A DNA stretch of 7,704 nt from an uncultured Bryobacterales bacterium. Its GTDB lineage: Bacteria > Acidobacteriota > Terriglobia > Bryobacterales > Bryobacteraceae. The stretch covers positions 1 to 7,704 of the forward strand of contig CALMAV010000587.1 in NCBI GenBank assembly GCA_937859895.1. Direction: 5' to 3'. Of the stretch, positions 1 through 6,406 are shown one piece after another (the first letter of the stretch is position 1; every line of letters begins with the position of its first letter). The notes beneath the pieces are model-generated. The model searched no databases. It was not told where the DNA came from and worked only from the letters and a program-made list of their open reading frames with translations. The translations under genes and the position numbers were made by a program.

Positions 1-636
1 CTCTGTGACCAGAAAGCCATCTGGCTGTTTCCGCCAAAACTGCGAAGCAAGAACAATTGGATTCCGACATTGTCTGTGGGCGCTGCAACCGCCGGCCTGT
101 TCGCCCTCGACCCCGCTGAAGGACGATACTTCCATCAGACTTCCAGATTCCAGAGCTTCAACCAAGTTTTCACAAGTAACGCCACAGAGTTGGGGACCAT
201 CATTGCTCCGGCATCGCTCTACGTTGCGGGACTCGTGCGTCGGGATACGAAGCTGCAGCGGACGGCTTTGCTATCCGGAGAGGCTGTTGCTAATGCTGAG
301 ATCCTCACGACAGTTCTTAAGGACATCGATAGACGGGCGCGGCCGATTACATTCTCGCGCCAGGGTAACTATTGGGATTCGTGGTTTGAAAGCAAAGGCT
401 CTAGCTTGCGCGGTAATGGAAGTTTTCCGTCAGGTCACGCCATAGCCGCTTTTTCGGTCGCGACTGTAATGGCTCATCAATATCGAAACCATCGATGGGT
501 TCCATATGTTGCCTACGGGATGGCCGGCCTCGTCGGGTTCTCCCGGCTGTCCTTGTCATCCCATTTCGCCTCCGACGTGTTTGCAGGAGCTGCGCTTGGC
601 TACTCGATCAGCCGCTTCGCCGTTCTTCGATACTAA
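1..636 (+). CDS. PAP2-family membrane phosphatase, 5'-partial
   Basis: This is the C-terminal part of a type 2 phosphatidic acid phosphatase (PAP2) protein, a family that removes phosphate from lipid phosphates or isoprenyl pyrophosphates at the periplasmic face of the inner membrane. The three family motifs are complete: K-x6-RP (KDIDRRARP, 319-345), PSGH (427-438) and SR-x5-H-x3-D (SRLSLSSHFASD, 541-576). The histidines of motifs 2 and 3 are the nucleophile and the acid/base pair known for the family. Hydrophobic stretches between the motifs fit membrane helices. The frame is open to base 1, and the segment before the first possible start (TTG at 70) reads DQKAIWLFPPKLRSKNNW, which looks like genuine protein, so the true start is upstream of the window. 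The stop at 634-636 lies 10 bases before the next gene, which suggests an operon. The substrate cannot be told from sequence: undecaprenyl pyrophosphate, phosphatidate and phosphatidylglycerophosphate are all possible. Confidence 0.9.
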   Translation, partial: LCDQKAIWLFPPKLRSKNNWIPTLSVGAATAGLFALDPAEGRYFHQTSRFQSFNQVFTSNATELGTIIAPASLYVAGLVRRDTKLQRTALLSGEAVANAEILTTVLKDIDRRARPITFSRQGNYWDSWFESKGSSLRGNGSFPSGHAIAAFSVATVMAHQYRNHRWVPYVAYGMAGLVGFSRLSLSSHFASDVFAGAALGYSISRFAVLRY

Positions 637-646
637 ACAGATCACA

Positions 647-3472
647 ATGCCTGTGCGCTTCCTGTCACTGCTGCTTCTACTGCCGCTGATCCTGAGCGCG
701 CAACTCACGACGGGCATCGTTGAAGGCACGCTGCGTGATGCTGCCGGCCGGCCGGCGAATGTCGCAACTCTCTTCATCGCTGGTAATTTGGGATTTCAAA
801 CCACCATTCACGTCGACTCTCAGGGTCGCTTCACGCTTTCCCTCCCATACGGACGATACACACTATCCACACAGCAATCCGCAGTAGGCATAAGGGCCGT
901 GAGCGTCGAGGTACGACCGTTGCAGACCACTTATCTGGAATTAGCTGTCGACGATTCTGGGCATCTCCACAGGTCTGTGTACAAAGACGGTTCAGCGTTT
1001 TCGGGGCCAGCAAGTCTCAATCTCTCCCCGGAGGCGATGCTCCCGACCGCTCTTCCCCAGGGGTTCGCCCTGCAAAGCGCTATCTCAAGCCTTGTGCCGG
1101 GCGCGGTCACAGTGCCGCTCGATTTCACCGGCCTTGGGGATAACCGCTTGGCCCTTGTCTCCGTACGATCCTTATCGTGGACCAGCACGCAGTTCGAGTG
1201 GCAGGGTCTCGACGGGACGGACTCGTACCAGCCGGGACGCCCTGTCATCCTGCCCGATATGCAGGGAGTCTCGGATGTGACTGTGCGACGGAATTTCAAC
1301 GCTTACAGCTATCGCGACGAGATAGGAATCTTTCTGGAGGAACCGGGCCCAGGCTGGCGAGCGGCGATTTCCACCTTCGGCACCGGTTCGGCGCTCTCGT
1401 CCGGCAACCTGCCGCAAGCAAGTGGCACGGTTCAACAGCGCGAGCGCTTTCAGTGGTTCACGCGCGATCGCCTCGAACTCGAAGGGCCCCTAGCGCCTTG
1501 GGCAGACGTCTTCGCGTCCGTAAGTGGTCAGTGGGCATCCCAGACCGTCCAGTCCGCTCCCCGCGGTCAGGATCAAAACAACAGAATATTGTTCGGTCAG
1601 TTCGGCGGTTATGTCCGGGCCACCCCTCATGACCATTTCGATGCCCTGTACACGGTCTCCCGATTGAGTCTCTCAAGCGGCGGCTTCCCTGCCGGAATCG
1701 AAGCGCTGGCTAGTCGGCGCGAGTCACCGGAATTTAATTCGCCCGACGGCTTTCTTGACTTGGCAGAGGCAGACAGGTTCCACTTTCTCCAGCTCGGATG
1801 GTCTTATCAGCGCGGGGCGGGAAGTTTTCAGCTCAGATACGGGTATTCAACTGCGCGCTTGAACACATGGCCAGGCTCGCAGGCTCTACCGAACCAAAGC
1901 CGGGTGGAGCTTTTGGGGAGCAGCGTCAGTGGTAACCCGCCAATCGATACGCTCGCGACTCGCCCGCGTCATGAAATTGCGGTCGCCTGGCAGCCCCCGA
2001 TCGCGAGTACGGCCAGTTTGCGCCACCGGATCACAGTGGGCGGGAATTGGATGTTGTCTTTTCCTCGCAACAGGATGACCGCACCTTCGGACCTTAACCT
2101 GATTACTGCTGCGGGAGCACCCGCGTCCGTGGTGCAATACAATACCCCGGCGGACTCCCTGGGGAAAGTTCAGACCGCTTCGGCGTACGTCACAGACGAC
2201 GTAGCGCTTGGCCATGGCCTGTCACTGAGTCTCCGAGCTGTAATTGATACCTCGCGAGGTTCGCTGCCGGCCCAAAGTAGCCCCGCAGGCTCATTCATAC
2301 CGGCGCGCACTTTTCCGGTCTCCGGAAACTTGATCGCCTGGAATAATACTTCGCCGCGCGCCGGATTTGCGTGGCGGCTTCCTTTCTTCCCTCGAGCAGT
2401 TCTTCAGGGTGGTTATGGACGGTTTTACTCGCCGCTGGCCGGACACTACCTCGATTATGGGAATCCAAACAGTCTCGGCGGAAGCGTTTATCGATGGACA
2501 GACCTCAACCATGATGGCTGGTTCCAGACCAATGAGCAGGGCCCGCTCCTATCCCGCTTCGGCGGCGCGTACTCATCTATATCCCATTCACTGCGGCGTC
2601 CGTATGCGGACGAGTTTAACGTCATGGCTGAACTTGCGGTCACACGCAGCATAACTGGAAGTATTCATTTCTTCCGACGCGACGAGAAGAAACGCATAGT
2701 TGCTATCGATAGCGGCTTGGGGGCGAACGCATTTACTCCTGTTCAGGTCCCCGATCCTGGGCCCGACGGCATCTCTGGAACATATGACGACCAGCACCTG
2801 ACCGCCTACCAGCAAAATCCGGCCACGTTCGGCGCCGATCAGTTCACATTGGTGAATAGCCCAGGTCTCCGGGACTTGAATGCTGGCTTCATCGCCGACA
2901 TTCGTTCCGAGTGGCACGGCTTACTATTCGCCGCCGCATTCACAGCCGAAAAGGCATGGGGACCAACGAATCCAGGCAATGCGCCCTTTCAGAATGACCC
3001 CGGAGTGATCGGGACTCTGTTCAGCGATCCCAACAATACGGACCGAACTCTGGCGCGCAGCTATGTGGACCGAGCATACATTGGCCAACTGCAAGCGCTG
3101 TATCGATTCCCTTCTTTCTTAGGGCGTTTGGAAGTAGCCAGCATTGCGAATTACTTGGATGGGCTACCGTTTGGGCGTCAGCTTCTCGTTTCCAATTTGG
3201 CGCAAGGCCCTTTTCTTATTCCAAGCACGGTCCGGGGCAGTCCGGAGGGCGGCAATCGCAGCCAGTACGTTGTAAACTGGAATCTGCGTGTAGGAAGAGA
3301 GTTTCTTTTGAAAAGGGGCCGGCTTCTCGGTGTTGCGGACCTCCTCAATGTCATGAATTCGGCGCAAGCCATTCAGCAGTCGGATCTTACAGGCACTAAC
3401 TTCAATTTACGTTTGCCGGTCAGCCTTCAGCCGGCCCGCTTTCTACGGCTTGGATTGACCTACAGCTTCTAA
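647..3472 (+). CDS. TonB-dependent-receptor-like (Oar-type) outer-membrane beta-barrel protein
   Basis: A complete 941-residue protein predicted to sit in the outer membrane. Residues 1-18 form a signal peptide (MPVRFLSLLLLLPLILSA, probable cut before Q19). Residues about 22-105 resemble a carboxypeptidase regulatory-like beta-sandwich (GIVEGTLRDAAGRPA, then DSQGRFTLSLPYGRYTL). Residues about 115-210 look like a degenerate plug domain ending in GVSDVTVRRN. The rest is rich in alternating aromatic and hydrophobic strands typical of a large barrel, ending RFLRLGLTYSF with the C-terminal phenylalanine used by outer-membrane proteins. Acidic loops occur at residues 619-630 and 703-715. The frame is open back to an ATG at 506, but ATG 647 is chosen because it begins the signal peptide and avoids overlap with the phosphatase gene. 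No good ribosome binding site precedes 647, so translation may be coupled to the upstream gene. I see no clear TonB box. The ligand is unknown; the protein is somewhat short for acidobacterial members, which often exceed 1000 residues. Confidence 0.85.
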   Translation: MPVRFLSLLLLLPLILSAQLTTGIVEGTLRDAAGRPANVATLFIAGNLGFQTTIHVDSQGRFTLSLPYGRYTLSTQQSAVGIRAVSVEVRPLQTTYLELAVDDSGHLHRSVYKDGSAFSGPASLNLSPEAMLPTALPQGFALQSAISSLVPGAVTVPLDFTGLGDNRLALVSVRSLSWTSTQFEWQGLDGTDSYQPGRPVILPDMQGVSDVTVRRNFNAYSYRDEIGIFLEEPGPGWRAAISTFGTGSALSSGNLPQASGTVQQRERFQWFTRDRLELEGPLAPWADVFASVSGQWASQTVQSAPRGQDQNNRILFGQFGGYVRATPHDHFDALYTVSRLSLSSGGFPAGIEALASRRESPEFNSPDGFLDLAEADRFHFLQLGWSYQRGAGSFQLRYGYSTARLNTWPGSQALPNQSRVELLGSSVSGNPPIDTLATRPRHEIAVAWQPPIASTASLRHRITVGGNWMLSFPRNRMTAPSDLNLITAAGAPASVVQYNTPADSLGKVQTASAYVTDDVALGHGLSLSLRAVIDTSRGSLPAQSSPAGSFIPARTFPVSGNLIAWNNTSPRAGFAWRLPFFPRAVLQGGYGRFYSPLAGHYLDYGNPNSLGGSVYRWTDLNHDGWFQTNEQGPLLSRFGGAYSSISHSLRRPYADEFNVMAELAVTRSITGSIHFFRRDEKKRIVAIDSGLGANAFTPVQVPDPGPDGISGTYDDQHLTAYQQNPATFGADQFTLVNSPGLRDLNAGFIADIRSEWHGLLFAAAFTAEKAWGPTNPGNAPFQNDPGVIGTLFSDPNNTDRTLARSYVDRAYIGQLQALYRFPSFLGRLEVASIANYLDGLPFGRQLLVSNLAQGPFLIPSTVRGSPEGGNRSQYVVNWNLRVGREFLLKRGRLLGVADLLNVMNSAQAIQQSDLTGTNFNLRLPVSLQPARFLRLGLTYSF

Positions 3473-3692
3473 CGGCCAAGCTTGTCATTAACTGCGAAAC
3501 TCAGCTCCGAGTACGCACCTAGCACTGGCCAACCTTTTCGTTAATGCTATTCGGGCTTTAACAGCACAGCATTCACAACGCTGAAGATCGTTGCATTAGC
3601 TCCGAGACCAAGGGCGAGAACAATGATTGCAATTGCTGTAGAGCCCGGGCGGGAGCGAAGCTTTCTTTAATTCGGATTGAAGGTGAACGGAA
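3473..3692. other. Intergenic gap between convergent genes
   Basis: This 220-base gap separates the ends of the barrel-protein gene (+) and the permease gene (-). Apart from the permease relic described separately, I see no gene. No convincing hairpin followed by a T-run is present for either converging transcript. A 7-bp inverted pair (CATTAAC at 3486-3492, GTTAATG at 3540-3546) has a 47-base spacer and is probably chance. Confidence 0.6.
3547..3666 (-). pseudogene. Relic of the N-terminus of an ADOP/MacB-type permease
   Basis: On the minus strand, 39 codons bounded by stops (TAA at 3669-3667, TAG at 3549-3547) include LALGLGANATIFSVVNAV followed by LLKP. This is the hallmark first membrane helix of MacB/FtsX-type orphan permeases (family pattern roughly PGFTAIAILTLALGIGANTAIFSVVNAVLLRPLPYP). 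The match stops just before the expected LPYP. There is no start codon in frame and nothing recognisable on either side, so this is a decayed or truncated gene fragment, not a small protein. It begins 26 bases past the stop of the intact permease on the same strand. By hand alignment it matches residues 13-46 of that intact permease at about half the positions and is closer to the family consensus, so it is unlikely to be a recent copy of its neighbour. Confidence 0.75.
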
Positions 3693-6086
3693 CTACTGCT
3701 CGCGAATTGCCTGTACTGGATCAACGGATGCAGCACGCATAGCAGGGAACAGCATCGCGCCGAGGCAGACCAGGGTGAGGATGCCGCAGACAGTTGCGAA
3801 CGTGAACGGGTCGAACTCAGTCACGCCGAAAAGCAGCGAGCGTATCAGGTTTCCTGCGACAAGCGCCATCGCGGCACCAAGCAGGACACCAATGGCAACC
3901 AATTTTACGGAACGGGCGAGCACTCCAGTAATCACGTTGACCGTACGAGCGCCCAAGGCCATACGCATTCCAATCTCGCGTGTCCTAGTCGCCACAATCA
4001 GCGTGCACAAGCTGTAGAGACCGCACGCCGCTAGTAGGACAGCCGCAGCAGCAAAGCCTGCGAGAAGCCAGCCGGTGAATCGGGGCTGCTCCAGCGCACT
4101 ATCCACGTGCTCTCCCATTGTTTCTAACCCGAAGAGCGCGCGGTCCGGCGCTAACCGGTGGACGGTCCCGCGCAAGGTAGCGGCGAAAGCATTAGCATTG
4201 CCCTTTGTTCGGACAACATACTCAGGATCAGGCCAGCCGCCTGCCACACTGCAGGTATAAACATACGGCACTGCCGGGGTTCGCAGACTGTCCTCTCGCA
4301 CACCCCCAACGATTCCGACAATTTCATAGTTGCCCGCGACCTCCATTCCCAACATCTTGAAATGCCGTCCGACCAGGTTGTGACCTTGTCCGAATGCTTC
4401 CGCAAACGACCGGTTCACCAAGGCTGTAGGCGGCTTCTTTGAGTTCATGTCTCCGGGCGTATCCGCGCAACTTGCTCCGGCCAGTATTGGAACCTGCAGC
4501 GCTTTTAAGTACCCACCGCTGACCGACCGGCTGCCGGCAGTAAACGCATGCTCAGCCGTGTCAGCAGCCAACCCTTCGACTTGATATTGATATCGCAAAG
4601 TAGCTCCATCGGTCGGCAGAAAGTTGGTGACACCGGCAGCTGTCACGCCCGGTGTGCGTTGCAGAGTTTCGATCAGATCCCGTTGCAGTCTGCCCACAGC
4701 AATCCGGTCTTCGCTCCATTCGGCGCCGACATGAAACGTGACAACGTGGTCCGGGCTGAAGCCGGCATCAACTTTCATAAGCCGTTGGTAGCTACGTAGC
4801 AGAAGTCCTGCCGAAACTAGCAGAACGACGGTGATTGCAAACTGAACCACAAGCAGTGCCTGGTGCAGACTATGGCGGCTTCCCATCTGACTTCTGCTTC
4901 CTTGCGATAAACCGGACACGAGGCTCCCGCGAGTCATTTGCAAGGCCGGAGCGAGACCGACCAGCAGAATGGTGAAAGCACCTAATAGGGCAGCAAAAAC
5001 CAGGGATCGCCAGTCGATCTGCAGTTCGGATACGCGTGGCAAAGTGGTAAACACCTTAGCTGCCGCAGAGAGTATAGCCACGCTGAACATCATGCCGACT
5101 ATACTGCCTGCAATTACAATGAGGGTGACTTCGCGCAAGACAGCAGCTACCAGTTGACTACGAGTCGCTCCCAATGAGACTCGAATCGCGAGTTCATTCC
5201 GGCGTTGCTGCATACGGCCCAACATGAGACCAGCGAGATTGACGCAGGCAAGAACCATGAGAACAGCTACTGCCGCGAACGCAACCCACACGTAGCGGCC
5301 TCGGTCCCCAATAATGGAATCTTTCATGCCGGTAACAACGGCCGACCAACCCTTGTCGGTAGGGGGGAACTCGACTCCCAGCTGGCGCTGCACACTTGCC
5401 AAATCTGCCCGCGCTTGTTCCACGGTCTGACCTGCCCGTAGCCGCCCCACGCCGGCAAAGAACCGGGCGTCCCGAGCTCTCAACAGGAATGGATTAAGCT
5501 TCGCCGGTAACCAAATGTCGACCGTTGGAGAAACGAACGTAGGCGGCATGACCCCGACTATTGTGTAAGCATCAGAACCAAGCCGGAGTCTGCTTCCGAT
5601 GGCGTGCGGTGAACGATTGAAGCGGCGGCTCCAGAAAGCATAGCTGATGACTACGGTATTGGGTCCACCCTCCACTTCCTCGTCAGGTTTAAACGTCCTC
5701 CCCAGCAATGGCTTCGTTTCGTAAACCGCAAAGAAGCGGGGCGCCACCGAGTACGTGCGGAGACGCTCGGGCGTTGTGCCGGTCCGATCTGTTTTAGTAT
5801 CTGTGTACCAGCCTGAAATCGCTGTAAAGGTCCGATTCAGACGGTTCCAGTCCTCGATGCGAGCGGGCGCCATCAAGCTTGTCGCTTCGTGCTTACTAGC
5901 ATTTGCCTCGAAAATGAAAACAAGACGGTCGCTGGCCGGATAAGGAAGCGGCTTGAGGAGGATGGTTGAGACGAAGGAGAATACCGTGGTGTTGGCAGCA
6001 ATTCCACCGGCAAGCAAACCAATCGCCGCAACCGTGAAACTTGGCTTGCGAAGAAGCGAACGGAGAGTCATTAGCCATTGGGTCAT
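3693..6086 (-). CDS. ADOP-type ABC transporter permease (MacB/FtsX-like, two-domain), complete
   Basis: A 797-residue inner-membrane protein with duplicated MacB periplasmic-core plus FtsX units and no ATPase domain, the architecture of acidobacterial duplicated orphan permeases. A first helix (about 17-40, ending LLKPLPYP) leads into periplasmic core 1 (about 45-260). FtsX unit 1 has helices near 266-289, 311-340 and 361-382, with the cytoplasmic coupling segment RRNELAIRVSLGATRSQL. A helix at 408-430 starts the second half, followed by core 2 (about 440-665). FtsX unit 2 has helices near 672-698, 723-747 and 762-782, with TREIGMRMALGARTVNV as coupling segment and the usual tail DPVQAIREQ. 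Eight helices in all. The ATG at 6086 places the N-terminus (TLRSLLRKPSFTV) as in relatives, but it has no good ribosome binding site; no other in-frame start lies upstream before a stop. The substrate is unknown; MacB-like proteins act in efflux or mechanotransmission with a separate ATPase. Confidence 0.9.
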   Translation of the reverse strand: MTQWLMTLRSLLRKPSFTVAAIGLLAGGIAANTTVFSFVSTILLKPLPYPASDRLVFIFEANASKHEATSLMAPARIEDWNRLNRTFTAISGWYTDTKTDRTGTTPERLRTYSVAPRFFAVYETKPLLGRTFKPDEEVEGGPNTVVISYAFWSRRFNRSPHAIGSRLRLGSDAYTIVGVMPPTFVSPTVDIWLPAKLNPFLLRARDARFFAGVGRLRAGQTVEQARADLASVQRQLGVEFPPTDKGWSAVVTGMKDSIIGDRGRYVWVAFAAVAVLMVLACVNLAGLMLGRMQQRRNELAIRVSLGATRSQLVAAVLREVTLIVIAGSIVGMMFSVAILSAAAKVFTTLPRVSELQIDWRSLVFAALLGAFTILLVGLAPALQMTRGSLVSGLSQGSRSQMGSRHSLHQALLVVQFAITVVLLVSAGLLLRSYQRLMKVDAGFSPDHVVTFHVGAEWSEDRIAVGRLQRDLIETLQRTPGVTAAGVTNFLPTDGATLRYQYQVEGLAADTAEHAFTAGSRSVSGGYLKALQVPILAGASCADTPGDMNSKKPPTALVNRSFAEAFGQGHNLVGRHFKMLGMEVAGNYEIVGIVGGVREDSLRTPAVPYVYTCSVAGGWPDPEYVVRTKGNANAFAATLRGTVHRLAPDRALFGLETMGEHVDSALEQPRFTGWLLAGFAAAAVLLAACGLYSLCTLIVATRTREIGMRMALGARTVNVITGVLARSVKLVAIGVLLGAAMALVAGNLIRSLLFGVTEFDPFTFATVCGILTLVCLGAMLFPAMRAASVDPVQAIREQ

Positions 6087-6120
6087 GCAAAAGCTTACGC
6101 ACGTCTTCGGCCATCTCCGT

Positions 6121-6127
6121 ACCTTCC
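6121..6127 (-). promoter_or_regulatory. Ribosome-binding-like GGAAGGT before an out-of-frame ATG
   Basis: On the minus strand GGAAGGT is followed after 6 bases by ATG (6114-6112). That ATG opens a 72-codon frame (MAEDVRKLLHDPMAND...) which overlaps the first 190 bases of the permease gene in a different frame. The permease ATG at 6086 lies too far from this site for direct use. It may be a coupling leader frame, a sign of a frameshift at the permease start, or chance. Confidence 0.35.
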
Positions 6128-6268
6128 AGAAATTGCTCTAATTTCGGGCTTAACGAGAGGAGATCTGGGTCCTGAAAAGCGTTATCGATGTTCGTTCCTG
6201 GACACCGCCGTTCGATCCCGGGACGCCCTTAATCTCCTATGCCGCACAACTTCTCTCGCCATCCTTAC

Positions 6269-6304
6269 TGTTCGAATTCGCAGGGCGATTTGCGATTTCG
6301 AACA
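6269..6304. promoter_or_regulatory. Inverted repeat, candidate operator
   Basis: Left arm TGTTCGAATTCGCA (6269-6282) and right arm TGCGATTTCGAACA (6291-6304) are reverse complements at 13 of 14 positions, with an 8-base spacer (GGGCGATT). The dyad lies between the divergent permease genes, 102 bases before the plus-strand start and 182 bases from the minus-strand start. Arms this long suit a dimeric regulator binding site. A T-run does not follow on either strand, so it is not a typical intrinsic terminator. The regulator is unknown. Confidence 0.55.
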
Positions 6305-6395
6305 CTCAGACCTCACGGCTCTGCTTAAAACAGGCACTTTGGCCGATTCACGCTTTTGGTGCTTCACCTGCTGTTTAAACAACTGAACTGAGATT

Positions 6396-6400
6396 AGGAA
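6396..6400 (+). promoter_or_regulatory. Ribosome binding site of the plus-strand permease
   Basis: AGGAA lies 6 bases before the ATG at 6407, within AGATTAGGAAATTCCC. It fixes the start of the downstream permease gene and contrasts with the lack of such a site before the minus-strand permease. Confidence 0.75.
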
Positions 6401-6406
6401 ATTCCC

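Larger units (their letters stand above)
6087..6406. other. Divergent intergenic region between two permease genes
   Basis: This 320-base stretch must hold the promoters of both divergent permease genes. It contains the 36-bp inverted repeat at 6269-6304, a ribosome binding site for the plus-strand gene, and a ribosome-binding-like sequence on the minus strand at 6121-6127. I could not identify a convincing -35/-10 pair in either direction. Open frames crossing it (for example + 6078-6386 and - 6182-6622) show no recognisable protein character. No regulator gene, such as the PadR type often found near these permeases, is present. Confidence 0.6.

Noticed and set aside
70..636. Phosphatase gene starting at TTG 70
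   Set aside because: The frame is open to base 1 and the upstream residues look like genuine protein of this family, so the gene is treated as cut by the window edge.
506..646. N-terminal extension of the barrel-protein frame back to ATG 506
   Set aside because: It would overlap the phosphatase gene by 131 bases and bury the signal peptide that begins at ATG 647.
931..1632. Overlapping frames on both strands inside the barrel gene
   Set aside because: They are shadows of the long coding frame and show no independent domain or start signal.
3474..3536. Direct repeat GGCCAAGCTT / GGCCAACCTT (3474-3483 and 3527-3536)
   Set aside because: Only 9 of 10 bases match, and the pair does not flank the permease relic or any element, so it is likely chance.
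3486..3546. CATTAAC / GTTAATG inverted pair as a terminator
   Set aside because: The arms are only 7 bp, the loop would be 47 bases, and no T-run follows.
6372..6379. Palindrome GTTTAAAC as an operator or -10 element
   Set aside because: An 8-base palindrome is expected by chance, and no matching -35 element was seen at proper spacing.
6078..6386. Plus-strand frame of 102 codons between the permeases
   Set aside because: No ribosome binding site or recognisable motif, low-complexity shadow-like composition, and it covers the likely promoter region and the dyad.
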